Shown here: positions 51,890-60,581 of the stretch, one piece after another
Layout of the letters: each line of letters starts with the position of its first letter
Position numbering within the stretch: the stretch's first letter is position 1
From: Hymenobacter guriensis
Lineage (GTDB): Bacteria; Bacteroidota; Bacteroidia; Cytophagales; Hymenobacteraceae
Direction of reading: 5' to 3'
NCBI RefSeq assembly: GCF_015773195.1
Contig: NZ_JADWYK010000019.1
Coordinates: 19,530-83,529, forward strand
Length of the DNA stretch: 64,000 nt
Position numbers and translations under genes: made by a program
The notes under the pieces: generated by a model
The model's input: only the letters and a program-made list of their open reading frames with translations
What the model was told of the DNA's origin: nothing
The model's database searches: none

Positions 51890-52429
51890 ATGAAAAAGCT
51901 CCTGTTAGTGGTGCTCCTGCTCGCGGGGGTCGGCATTATGCCGGCCTCCGCCCAGCGGCACGTCAAGCACTTGGCCTCCTGGGGGGCACACCTCGGCCGC
52001 TCCGAAACCGGCAACTATTACGAGTTGAGCTATACGCCCATGCTCACCAACCACTTGGCCCTGCGCCTGAGCGGGGGCTATGAGCACGGCACCCTGACCA
52101 CTCGCGGCGAATACTCGGTGTACCAAGGACGGGTTTTACTCTCGCCCCAGCTGTTCCGCCTCGGGGAGGTGGCCTACGTGCACCTGCTAGTGGGCGCGGG
52201 TGCGGGCTACGAGTGGACCAACCAGAACGGCACCGGGGAAATGATATTAAGTGCGAAAGAGCCGCAGCGCTTCACTTACGGCCCCCAGGTAGGAGCCGAA
52301 GCGGATTTCTTCCTCGGCAACCGGCTGTCGCTCGTGGCCACGGGCACCAAAGGCTACCTGTTCAATAATCCGCTGGTCGACCAATGGCCAGGCTTGGCCA
52401 GCGTCGGCCTGCGGTATCACTTTCGCTAA
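51890..52429 (+). CDS. traO: TraO-like outer-membrane conjugation protein
   Basis: 179 residues. Signal peptide ends near ASAQR. The rest is a small beta-barrel with alternating strands (NHLALRLSGGYEHGTLTTRG, YVHLLVGAGAGYEWTNQNG) ending in an aromatic strand, VGLRYHFR. This fits the TraO family. It lies 6 bp after the VirB5-like gene. Confidence 0.8.
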   Translation: MKKLLLVVLLLAGVGIMPASAQRHVKHLASWGAHLGRSETGNYYELSYTPMLTNHLALRLSGGYEHGTLTTRGEYSVYQGRVLLSPQLFRLGEVAYVHLLVGAGAGYEWTNQNGTGEMILSAKEPQRFTYGPQVGAEADFFLGNRLSLVATGTKGYLFNNPLVDQWPGLASVGLRYHFR

Positions 52430-52446
52430 TCACCTCCTTCTGACCT

Positions 52447-52830
52447 ATGAAACAGCTTACCTATCTACTGCTGAGCTGCGCGGCCCTGGTCGCTAGCTGC
52501 TCGAAAGACAACGATGTCACGCCCTCCGGCCCGAAAGAGTATCAGGTAGAATACAAGGTTACCTCCAATGCTCCAACCTCTGACTACCTGAGCTATACCA
52601 ATGAAAGCGGCGGCAATACGACGCTCAGCAACACGCCGCTGCCGGTGAGCTACAAGTTTAAGCGCACCATGAAGCAGGGCGACAACCTGACCATCCTGGC
52701 CAGTATCGACGGCGGCACGGCGGCCTCAGAAATCACCTGCTCTATCCTGCTGGATGGAAAAGAGGTTAAGAAAGAAACCGGCCAGGGCGTTGACGCGCAG
52801 GCCGTACCGGTGTATGTAATCGGTGAGTAG
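52447..52830 (+). CDS. Small lipoprotein at the end of the tra operon, possible surface or entry-exclusion protein
   Basis: 127 residues with a lipoprotein signal ending ALVASCSKDND. A K-D pair follows the Cys, as in surface-exported lipoproteins of Bacteroidota. The mature part is a small beta-sandwich (KEYQVEYKVTSNAPTSDYLS, GDNLTILASIDGGTAASEIT). Such MmpS-like folds are common in Bacteroidota lipoproteins. Its position last in the tra operon, directly before the terminator, is where entry-exclusion genes are often found, but nothing in the sequence proves that role. Confidence 0.55.
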   Translation: MKQLTYLLLSCAALVASCSKDNDVTPSGPKEYQVEYKVTSNAPTSDYLSYTNESGGNTTLSNTPLPVSYKFKRTMKQGDNLTILASIDGGTAASEITCSILLDGKEVKKETGQGVDAQAVPVYVIGE

Positions 52831-52848
52831 GTTTGTTACCACAGATGT

Positions 52849-52893
52849 AAAAGCATGAGCGCCAAGCATAATATGCTTGGCGCTCATGCTTTT
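52849..52893. terminator. Near-perfect 45-bp palindrome, bidirectional terminator of the tra operon
   Basis: AAAAGCATGAGCGCCAAGCA (52849 onwards, 22 bases in all) pairs perfectly with the 22 bases at 52872-52893, with a single base at the centre. The right arm ends in TTTT and the left begins with AAAA, so it can act in both directions. It separates the tra operon from the SPARSA genes. Confidence 0.85.
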
Positions 52894-52990
52894 ATGCTTA
52901 AGATGATGACAGTCCTTCAATCAATGGTCAAAGGAACCTCTGAGCATCGTTTTTGCAACTAACTTGTGACACGACTACTAGATTAGCCTT

Positions 52991-54802
52991 ATGATGACAC
53001 CTCTTGAATTTCAACTTCGCTTTAAAGCCCGAGCGCCGCAACTGATGTGGTTACTTGGCGCGGGCGCATCTGCGTCAGCTGGAATCAAAACAGCGTGGCA
53101 AATGATTTGGGAGTTTAAGCGCATCATCTATGGCCTAGAAAAGAAGGTAGCAGATAGTAGAATTCCTACTTTATTAGACAGCAATACCCGTGCACTGATT
53201 CAATCTGTTTTAGACCAGACCAAGCGCTACCCCGCTTCGGATTCTGTTGAGGAATACTCAGCCTATTTTGAGTCTGCCAGACCTTCTCAATCAGACCGCC
53301 GCGCATACATTCAAGAGCAAGTGCGCCAAGGCCAGCCTTCACGTGGTCACTTCGGATTAGCTGCTTTGCTTTCAACGGGTCATTCTAAACTAATCTGGAC
53401 TACCAACTTTGATAGAATGGTTGAGCAAGCTTACGCTGAGCTAAAGCGCTTCAATCTAACTGGCAACGACTTACTAACTGTTGCGCTTGATAGTGCGGAT
53501 GCGGCAAGACGGGGTCTGAATGAAGGCAACTACCCAATGCTGGTAAAACTTCATGGAGATTACCAATCCGTGAGGTTAATGAATACAACCGATGAATTGA
53601 GAGCCCAGGATGCACAAATGCGTTCTGCGCTTACCCGCGCATGTGGTCAGTTTGGCTTGATAGTCGTTGGTTACAGTGGGCGCGATGATTCGGTTATGGA
53701 CGCGTTGGATGAGGCGCTGAATGACCCGCAAAGTTTTCCCCAAGGAATATTTTGGGTAGTGCGTTCTGGAACAGCTCCTCTACCACGTGTTGCACAGTTC
53801 ATTGAGAATGCCAAAAGCAAGGGAATCGAGGCAGATTTTGTAGAGATAGAAACCTTTGACGAGCTAGTAAGCGACTTGATTGGTTTGGAGAGCGCCGATT
53901 TTCCCTCGGCCCTAAATGATTATCTCCAGCAACTGCAGCCCCCGGTGAGGGATGCCCCCATCCCTGCACCGGCACCTACTGTGACGTGGCCACTGCTTCG
54001 CATGAACGCCCTGCGCATTAGCCATTTCCCAAAGACTTGTCGATTGATACCCGTCGGTAATCTTATTGACGGTGACCGTGCCGTACAGCAGCTCATTAAT
54101 CAAGGTAACTACCAAATTATAGCCCGCCGATTTAGAGAAGGGATTATTGCATTTGGTGCTGATGAAGATTTAACGAATGCGTTTGCCTCTTGCATGGCTG
54201 GCGGCTTCGATTATTATCCATTTCAGCGCATTAATAGTCCTTCATCATATGAGTCACAAGAACACCGCTTAGTTCTAGATGCCTTGGCGCAGGCATTAAT
54301 GCAGGGTGGCGGCTTGCGACTAGAGCGCCGTTTTGGCTCGCCTTTACTAGTCGCAGATGAACACGAAGCACCGGAAAGGTTCAGTTTTTTACGCAAATCA
54401 CTGTCCTCAAGCTCCGTAGATGCACCCTTGTCAGGAATATCTAATGGCTACACTTGGCATGAGGCACTAGAATTACATCTAGAATTTCGACTTGATAGAC
54501 TTTGGCTTGTTGTAATCCCCACGCTGTGGATAGATTCGCCGGAAACGGATTCTGACTCCTTACTTTCGGATTTTACTACTCACACAATTTCCCCAGAGTA
54601 TGCAGCAGTGCGTGAGTTTACGCGTCAGCGTTTGCGAAATCGCTATAACGCTGGTTGGAATGCAGCAATTACAGGTTGGGTGAATGTTTTGCTTGGTGTG
54701 AATACAAGCAAGACTTTTAGAACATTCGATTTACACCGAGACGGTTCAGATGCCGTCTTCACGATTGAAAAAGACACCGCCCATAGCCGAAGAATTGCCT
54801 GA
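52991..54802 (+). CDS. SIR2-APAZ protein of a short-Argonaute (SPARSA) system
   Basis: 603 residues. The N-terminal SIR2 NADase domain has LLGAGASASAGI (GAGAS 23-27), TTNFDRMVEQAY (about 137-148), the catalytic His in KLHGDY (His187) and VVGYSGRDDSVMDAL (about 225). The C-terminal 270 or so residues fit the APAZ domain, which mimics the N and PAZ parts of Argonaute and pairs with a short pAgo. In known SPARSA systems guide-directed recognition of invader nucleic acid turns on NAD+ depletion and cell death. The gene is clearly richer in A and T than the tra operon. Its stop overlaps the Argonaute start by one base (TGATG). Confidence 0.9.
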   Translation: MMTPLEFQLRFKARAPQLMWLLGAGASASAGIKTAWQMIWEFKRIIYGLEKKVADSRIPTLLDSNTRALIQSVLDQTKRYPASDSVEEYSAYFESARPSQSDRRAYIQEQVRQGQPSRGHFGLAALLSTGHSKLIWTTNFDRMVEQAYAELKRFNLTGNDLLTVALDSADAARRGLNEGNYPMLVKLHGDYQSVRLMNTTDELRAQDAQMRSALTRACGQFGLIVVGYSGRDDSVMDALDEALNDPQSFPQGIFWVVRSGTAPLPRVAQFIENAKSKGIEADFVEIETFDELVSDLIGLESADFPSALNDYLQQLQPPVRDAPIPAPAPTVTWPLLRMNALRISHFPKTCRLIPVGNLIDGDRAVQQLINQGNYQIIARRFREGIIAFGADEDLTNAFASCMAGGFDYYPFQRINSPSSYESQEHRLVLDALAQALMQGGGLRLERRFGSPLLVADEHEAPERFSFLRKSLSSSSVDAPLSGISNGYTWHEALELHLEFRLDRLWLVVIPTLWIDSPETDSDSLLSDFTTHTISPEYAAVREFTRQRLRNRYNAGWNAAITGWVNVLLGVNTSKTFRTFDLHRDGSDAVFTIEKDTAHSRRIA

Positions 54803-56223
54803 TGGTACACTCCGCCGCATTGCCTGCTCACAGCCATATTGCAGAGCCCCCACTGTTGTTTCATAGCGAACGCAACAGCGACCAACACGTTCACCCGCTC
54901 CAAGGGCTGATTAAATTCGGTCCTTATTCGCGCTCAATAGAACGGCCTTTACCTGACCCCATACGTGTCGCCTTTATCATACCCAACAATGGCGCCGGTA
55001 AAATGCGACGGATATGGAATGGATTCTCTAGTACACTTACGCCCATCTATCAACGGGATTATCTGCCTGTATTTCCTGGCTTTGAGTCTGCCTTTAAGGT
55101 TCGCCTAGTAGCGGCCAAAGATTGTAATGTCTTATTAGACATACCAGATAATCTTGCCACTCAAAGCCAGCCGTACAAGATTCTGGCGGAATCATTTGCC
55201 CAAGCGATTGCTACGCTTAGTGCAAGAAGAAATGAGTTTGATGTACTCATTATTTACTTACCCTCTAGCTGGGCCAGTGGCTTTGTAGGAGGAGCCACTG
55301 ACGATTTTGACTTACATGATTTTGTAAAGGGACTCACGGCAACCCATCAAATTCCTGTTCAGCTAATTCAAGAAAAAACCGCCGATTATGCTTGCCAAGC
55401 TAGTATAATCTGGAATCTCAGCCTCGCCCTATATGTGAAAGCAGGGGGGCTACCATGGCGGCTGGCTAATTCGCAACAGAGCACCGCTTTCATTGGCTTG
55501 AGCTACGCTCTTAAGCCTGGTGCTACTGACAACCGTTTCATTTCCTGTTGCAGTCAAATTTTTGATGATTCTGGTACGGGCTTACGTTTCTTAACCTATG
55601 GTACGGAAGCAGCTTTCGTCAAGCGGCAGAATCCCTTCCTATCCAGAAATGAGATGGCACGCCTAATGAGCAGGAGCCTCTCGTTATATCAGAATGACCG
55701 CGCCGGCCAGCTTCCGGCTAGAATTGTGGTACATAAAACGACAAGGTTTACGACGGAAGAAATAGCTGGCTGCCGCGAAGCACTTAAACGCGTAGGCGAC
55801 ATTGAGCTTCTACAGATACAGGAAGATACTCCGTGGCGCGGTATTCAATTTGTTCAGAATCTGGGTAGAGGGCAGTTAGGCGGATACCCTTGCGAAAGAG
55901 GAACCTATCTGCCTATTGGCCCTCGGGAGGTATTGCTCTGGACTTCTGGTGATTCGCCAGAATCAGCAATTGCAGGCAAAACCCACTTTTACAAAGAGAA
56001 GAATAGCATCCCCGCTCCTCTACTAATCCGCAGATTTGCAGGCCATGGAGATTGGCAGCAGGCGTGCAATGAAATCCTGAACCTAACCAAGATGAACTGG
56101 AATAATGACGGTCTCTATGACCGTATGCCAGTTACACTTTCCTACGCCAGTACGCTCGCTCGAATTATTAAAAGGATTCCAAGGCTGGCATCCGGAACTT
56201 ACGACTTCCGGTACTTTATGTAA
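54802..56223 (+). CDS. Short prokaryotic Argonaute (MID-PIWI) of the SPARSA pair
   Basis: 473 residues, the normal short-pAgo length. The MID part includes VRVAFIIPNNGAGKMRRIW-like entry motifs and FDVLIIYLPSSW. The PIWI part has IVVHKTTRFTTEEIAGCREA, a hallmark of short pAgos, YPCERGTYLPI, and the hydrophobic end YDFRYFM that in this family reaches the guide-end pocket. As is known for short pAgos, the PIWI domain is not expected to cleave: I see no complete DEDX set. It binds the guide and, with the SIR2-APAZ partner, senses target nucleic acid. Starts with one-base overlap with its partner. AT-rich like the partner, so the pair was probably acquired as a unit. Confidence 0.9.
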   Translation: MVHSAALPAHSHIAEPPLLFHSERNSDQHVHPLQGLIKFGPYSRSIERPLPDPIRVAFIIPNNGAGKMRRIWNGFSSTLTPIYQRDYLPVFPGFESAFKVRLVAAKDCNVLLDIPDNLATQSQPYKILAESFAQAIATLSARRNEFDVLIIYLPSSWASGFVGGATDDFDLHDFVKGLTATHQIPVQLIQEKTADYACQASIIWNLSLALYVKAGGLPWRLANSQQSTAFIGLSYALKPGATDNRFISCCSQIFDDSGTGLRFLTYGTEAAFVKRQNPFLSRNEMARLMSRSLSLYQNDRAGQLPARIVVHKTTRFTTEEIAGCREALKRVGDIELLQIQEDTPWRGIQFVQNLGRGQLGGYPCERGTYLPIGPREVLLWTSGDSPESAIAGKTHFYKEKNSIPAPLLIRRFAGHGDWQQACNEILNLTKMNWNNDGLYDRMPVTLSYASTLARIIKRIPRLASGTYDFRYFM

Positions 56224-56277
56224 AGCAACAAGTTTTAGGTATCGATTAGTAAATCTTATCACTACCTATCCGCTATC

Positions 56278-56305
56278 TTGCCAGCCCAATCTAAAACCGG
56301 GCAAG
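56278..56305. promoter_or_regulatory. Small inverted repeat before the recombinase gene
   Basis: CTTGCC (56277-56282) and GGCAAG (56300-56305) can pair just upstream of the recombinase start, beside a TATATATA stretch. It may be a recombinase operator or part of an attachment site; unproven. Confidence 0.25.
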
Positions 56306-56326
56306 TATACCTTATATATAAGCTGC

Positions 56327-57286
56327 ATGGAAAAGTCTGTCGCTCTTGCCGTGAATCCGGTCGGTCATGCACTGGCTCACCACACCGGCGCGGCCGCCCG
56401 CTACGTCGAGGCTGGGCTGACCGGCGCGCCCAATACTGCCCGGGCGTACGCAGCACATCTCAAGCGCTTCAGCGCCTGGTGTACCGAGCACGGGTTCTCG
56501 GCACTGCCGGCCCCCGTCGATGCGCTGGTGGGGTTTTGCACCCACTTGGCCGAAGCGGGCAAAAAAGTCGGCACCCTGGAGCAGCATTGCGCGGCCATCA
56601 GCAAGGCCCACGCGGTGCGCGGCGTTGACTCGCCCACGGACGATAAGCAGTTCAAGATTTTCATGGATGGCGTGCGTCGGGTGCACGGCGTGCGTCAGAA
56701 GCAGGCACCGGCGTTTTCCATCGCGCAGCTCAAACAACTCGTGCGCAGCCTGGACGTGCAGACCATCACCGGACTGCGAGACCGGGCTATTCTGCTCTTG
56801 GGCTTTACGGGGGCATTCCGCCGCTCGGAGTTAACGGCTTTGAATGTGCAGGACCTGCGCTTTACCGAAGAATGCCTGATAGTGTCGCTGGGCAAGAGCA
56901 AAACCAATCAGTTGGGCGACTACGAAGAGAAGGCCATTTTTTATTCCCCTGAGCCAGCTGTTTGCCCTATACGCTCCCTGAAGGCTTGGCTGGAGCAATT
57001 AAAACGCGACGAAGGTCCGGTGTTCGTGATGTTGCGCAAGGGCAACCGGCTTACCTCAAACCGCCTTTCCGACCAGACCGTCAATACGCTTGTGCAACGC
57101 TATCTGGGTCCTAATTATACGGCTCACTCCCTTCGCGCTTCCTTCGTGACGGTGGCCAAGCTTAACGGTGCTGATGATAGCAAAATCATGAATCAGACGA
57201 AGCACAAGACCAGTGCGATGATTCGTCGTTACACACGCTTGGACAACGTGCGGCAGCATAATGCAGCTCAGGAACTCGGGCTATAG
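56327..57286 (+). CDS. Tyrosine recombinase (integrase), XerC/D-like
   Basis: 319 residues from MEKSVALAVNPVGHALAHHT. The N-terminal SAM-like domain contains ARAYAAHLKRFSAWCTEHGF. The catalytic domain has Arg in AFRRSELTALN, a Lys in GKSKTNQ, HSLRASF (His-x-x-Arg), a His in TKHKTSAM and the nucleophilic Tyr in RRYTRL (near 302). An earlier start at 56105 would overlap the Argonaute gene and is not needed. It is a candidate integrase of the conjugative element or of a smaller island with the SPARSA genes. No attachment-site pair was found. Confidence 0.9.
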   Translation: MEKSVALAVNPVGHALAHHTGAAARYVEAGLTGAPNTARAYAAHLKRFSAWCTEHGFSALPAPVDALVGFCTHLAEAGKKVGTLEQHCAAISKAHAVRGVDSPTDDKQFKIFMDGVRRVHGVRQKQAPAFSIAQLKQLVRSLDVQTITGLRDRAILLLGFTGAFRRSELTALNVQDLRFTEECLIVSLGKSKTNQLGDYEEKAIFYSPEPAVCPIRSLKAWLEQLKRDEGPVFVMLRKGNRLTSNRLSDQTVNTLVQRYLGPNYTAHSLRASFVTVAKLNGADDSKIMNQTKHKTSAMIRRYTRLDNVRQHNAAQELGL

Positions 57287-57330
57287 CTATTCTTTGTAAT
57301 TACCAGCGGTGGCCAGCATGCGGGTACCAA

Positions 57331-58347
57331 CTATTGTAGCTTCAAATAACGGTTGTCAGGGTCCAGTTGCTCTCCTACACTTACACGCACAGTGATAGTG
57401 TGCCTGGGTATTATCTGGATATTGGCTGGTACGCCGTCAAGATTACTAGCACGTGCCTTCTCCAGCAGTTGCTCAATTATTTCCTGCTTGCCGGTTACTA
57501 TACCATCTACGAGTTGAAACTCAGCAGAGGCCGGGTCTGGTCTGAGCACAGCAGTCGGTACGAATTGCTGGGATGACCAATCGTCATCTAAAAAGTTTAG
57601 CGCGATAAACCAACTGAATGGCAGCGTGGCATGTAAAATTCCCGCGTGTATTGCCCCCAAATTGACAGGGTTATGCTCAGGGTCAGCCACGAATAAGCCG
57701 GCTTTGAGCGTCACCGACCCATTCGACAATGCCTGATGCAGCGCCATGCCCGCCGTGTAGTCGAAGATGTGCCGGTTGAGTTGCTTGTTGCGTAAGTAAG
57801 CAAGCTTACTGCTTACATCAGCTTCCATCTTCTCTGGTCGGGGACAGTAGAGCAAGTATTTCAAATACGGCTTACCAAACAGCTCCGTAAGCAAGAGTAT
57901 TCGGGCGTCCTGCTCTTTGTCAGCGCTTTTGAAACGAGAAAGCTCAGTGTAGCGCAGCGGAACCTCCTGCTGGGGAAATAATCGTTTGGCCTGTAGCAGA
58001 TAAGGACGTATCCAGGAAGTAGTGGGCTCTAGTAGGTTATCAAATACGAGACGAAGGCCAATATCACTCTGCGAGATATAGCGCTCATAGGTTCCGTTAT
58101 GTTCGACTGTTTCAACCGAGAGTTGAACTCCTAGTAAGCCATCTTCCTGCGCCAAGTCGCGCCGGAGGTCTGCCAATGGATACGTCAGTTGAGTATCGGA
58201 CTGCGTATCCTCATCCAGTAAGTCACACAGAAGCGAAGTCAGGTGAGTTTCGCTCCAAGGGCGTTTACGCAGTAGATGAGCAGCTACTACCCGGTCGATT
58301 TCATCAAGGTGTCGTAGCAGGCAGTTGAAAGCATTAGGCGTCAGCAT
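57331..58347 (-). CDS. Hypothetical protein, possible PD-(D/E)xK-like
   Basis: 338 residues starting MLTPNAFNCLLRHLDEIDRV. A SDIGLRLVFDN strand followed by a PYLLQAKRLFP strand looks like the D...(Q/E)xK pattern of restriction-endonuclease-like folds, with Q as the middle residue. The rest shows no known motif. It is the opposite strand to its neighbours and stands between a recombinase and a DUF4145 gene within a defence-rich stretch. Confidence 0.45.
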   Translation of the reverse strand: MLTPNAFNCLLRHLDEIDRVVAAHLLRKRPWSETHLTSLLCDLLDEDTQSDTQLTYPLADLRRDLAQEDGLLGVQLSVETVEHNGTYERYISQSDIGLRLVFDNLLEPTTSWIRPYLLQAKRLFPQQEVPLRYTELSRFKSADKEQDARILLLTELFGKPYLKYLLYCPRPEKMEADVSSKLAYLRNKQLNRHIFDYTAGMALHQALSNGSVTLKAGLFVADPEHNPVNLGAIHAGILHATLPFSWFIALNFLDDDWSSQQFVPTAVLRPDPASAEFQLVDGIVTGKQEIIEQLLEKARASNLDGVPANIQIIPRHTITVRVSVGEQLDPDNRYLKLQ

Positions 58348-58556
58348 ACAGATAATATCATTAAGAGACTACTCACCAAATCGACTACTAACAAAGCTAC
58401 CTGGTTCAAAGCAGCGGATGGTCGCACATTAATAAAAAAGTACCTGTTTCTTTAAATTGCCCACCTCAACAAAATTCAACGCCTCGGGCTTAACGGGAAT
58501 TTTTGTTCTTACTCTTGCCCTATTCCTCCCGTTTTCTCAATCTTCCCGTACAGCTA

Positions 58557-59246
58557 ATGATTGTATCGCTTACAAATAGCTCCCGACAGATTTCTCTGCG
58601 TAAGGTGCCTAAAACGTGTCCTTATTGCCATCATGCTATCACGCCAGATTACGTAGCAGGATTGACACGCCCTGGCGTAGGCAGTACCTTATCAAGTGCG
58701 GATATTACGTTTCAATGCCCAGCCTGTCGGCGGCTTTTTGTGGCCGGCTACCGGAAAGCAGATGCCACTATGGTTCTCAAATCTGTTCCAGCAAAGTTCT
58801 TGCTTGAAGGAGTTGCCAATGCTCAACCACAGCTGCAAGCGTTTGAGCCTGCAATACTTGACTTATCGCCAAGCTTTGCCGAGATATATCACCAAGCCCA
58901 AGCTGCTGAGCAGAATGGCTTGAACCAAATTGCTGGGCTGGGGTACCGTAAAGCACTCGAATTTTTAGTCAAAGACTACCTGATTCGGGAGAGCCCCGAG
59001 GATGCCGAAACTATTAAGCAGACGTTTTTGGGGCAATGTATTACCCGCTTGAAGGACGACCGGATACGAGCAGCGGTTGAAAGAGCTGTCTGGCTCGGCA
59101 ATGACGAGGCTCATTACGTACGTCGTTGGCAAGACATGGATGTAAGTGATCTAAAAAGAATCATAGGGCTGGTATTGGCACATCTACATTTAGAAGACCA
59201 ACACCAATTACTTCAACGGCAGATGCCTGCGCCTAAACCCAAATAA
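58557..59246 (+). CDS. DUF4145-domain protein with N-terminal zinc ribbon
   Basis: 229 residues from MIVSLTNSSRQISLRKVPKT. N-terminal Cys pairs CPYC and CPAC fit a zinc ribbon. The C-terminal half, with YHQAQAAEQNGLNQIAGLGY, KALEFLVKDYLI and WLGNDEAHYVRRWQDMDV, is a good DUF4145 match. DUF4145 proteins often accompany restriction and defence genes. It stops 33 bp before the convergent mcrC end. Confidence 0.8.
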   Translation: MIVSLTNSSRQISLRKVPKTCPYCHHAITPDYVAGLTRPGVGSTLSSADITFQCPACRRLFVAGYRKADATMVLKSVPAKFLLEGVANAQPQLQAFEPAILDLSPSFAEIYHQAQAAEQNGLNQIAGLGYRKALEFLVKDYLIRESPEDAETIKQTFLGQCITRLKDDRIRAAVERAVWLGNDEAHYVRRWQDMDVSDLKRIIGLVLAHLHLEDQHQLLQRQMPAPKPK

Positions 59247-59279
59247 GCGAACCAACGGCTCACATTCCTGTGCCCAACT

Positions 59280-60581
59280 CTATTCCAGGCTGCGAAGCGC
59301 CTGAAGCGTTTCCCGGCCTAGGTTCGGATTCAGGGTATGGTTGGGCAGCAGCACGCGAGCAAACATCGTTTGACCCGTGATGACAGTACCAGCAGTAGCC
59401 AATTGGCTGGACGCAAATGCACCGCGGCGTGGCTGTTGTGCTTCGCTCACCCAAGGATAAAGCAGTAATCCGTGCTGGGCTCCCCACAGATGACAGTAGG
59501 CATACACCTGTCGAATGTCGTCTGGAGTTGGCTTTCCCCCCTTAGGCACCTTCCACTTCATATCAACAATACATGTGCGGGCCGGTCGGGGGTCGGTTGG
59601 GGTGGGCTGGATGGATACGACTACGTCGGGTCGAGCTTTGATAGTGGCCCAGAAGCGTTTCTCGGTTTGGGGCTGCACTATAGCGCCTGCCTGCGCAGCA
59701 GCCCGCCGCAGTAAAGTCTCCACATATTCCTCGTATAAACTATTCATGTCGAACAGCAGAGCCAGCGCCTGGGTCTTGCCTTGTTGCAGGCTTGGGCTAT
59801 TAGCCCGCAACAGCAGCAAAGCCAAATCCAGTGCCGGTCCGTAGTGCGCTGTCTTACGGTTTAATACAGGGCGCTCTTGCGGAACCTTCACCTGTGGCAG
59901 TTCGGGCCAATGCAGCAACAGCGTACGAGCCCGGGCCGACACAGCAGCGCTGTACGCCTGGTCGGCAGCAACCTGCAAGGCCATTCGCAACAAGCAATTG
60001 AGCGGATGAACCCGGTCGTATACTTGGTGACGTGTGAAGAACCTCTCCTTATGTAGCAAGTTTTGGTTCAGGTGCTGCCCGAACATGAGCTGCCCTTTCA
60101 AGGCGGACCGGTTGCCTTCGGCCGAGTGGTAATGCTTGACCAGACCAGCCCGAAAGACGCCATCAGCCTGCTGGACAAAAGCGGCTAGAAACACATCCAG
60201 CATCTTATGCGGGGCGGCAGCCAGACCGGCAGGGCCGGGCACCGCGAGTGGCAGGTTGAGAACCTGCCGCAGCATACCAAGCAAAGCACTCCGCCACCGG
60301 TCGTGCACTGCTTTCAGCTCGTTGCCATTGCTGGCTCCCGTTCGATTTGGGTCGTCCGCTTTTGGCAATATTTCTACTGATAGACCGGGGAGTTGGATAA
60401 TACCTACATACTCAGCAAACCGGATTCCCTTACGCTCTAGCGTAAACCAGCCAGCGCCGCCTTTTTGCTCAGTCTGCAGCTGCTCCAATGCTTGGGCGTG
60501 CCTGTCCTGCCAATTCTCAATCGTGGAATAACCTATGAACTGGTGCTCGAAAGCGACAATAGTTACTAGCGCGGCGGGCAT
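59280..60581 (-). CDS. mcrC: McrC-family endonuclease subunit
   Basis: 433 residues. N-terminal McrC domain (AEYVGIIQLPGLSVEILPKA). The nuclease centre is seen as KARPDVVVSIQ (Asp near 318) and CIVDMKWKVPKGG (DxK near 340). It would cut DNA near methylated sites with McrB. Starts one base before the mcrB stop (TGATG). Confidence 0.9.
   Translation of the reverse strand: MPAALVTIVAFEHQFIGYSTIENWQDRHAQALEQLQTEQKGGAGWFTLERKGIRFAEYVGIIQLPGLSVEILPKADDPNRTGASNGNELKAVHDRWRSALLGMLRQVLNLPLAVPGPAGLAAAPHKMLDVFLAAFVQQADGVFRAGLVKHYHSAEGNRSALKGQLMFGQHLNQNLLHKERFFTRHQVYDRVHPLNCLLRMALQVAADQAYSAAVSARARTLLLHWPELPQVKVPQERPVLNRKTAHYGPALDLALLLLRANSPSLQQGKTQALALLFDMNSLYEEYVETLLRRAAAQAGAIVQPQTEKRFWATIKARPDVVVSIQPTPTDPRPARTCIVDMKWKVPKGGKPTPDDIRQVYAYCHLWGAQHGLLLYPWVSEAQQPRRGAFASSQLATAGTVITGQTMFARVLLPNHTLNPNLGRETLQALRSLE

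Noticed and set aside
57287..57330. tRNA gene or attachment site after the recombinase
   Set aside because: The 44-bp gap holds no cloverleaf and no direct repeat of a left-side sequence that I could find.
57320..57345. CCAACTATTGT shared with the Tn3 right repeat, suggesting a second transposon end
   Set aside because: Only 11 bases agree and the rest diverges; the match lies at the stop codon of the 57331-58347 gene. Treated as chance.
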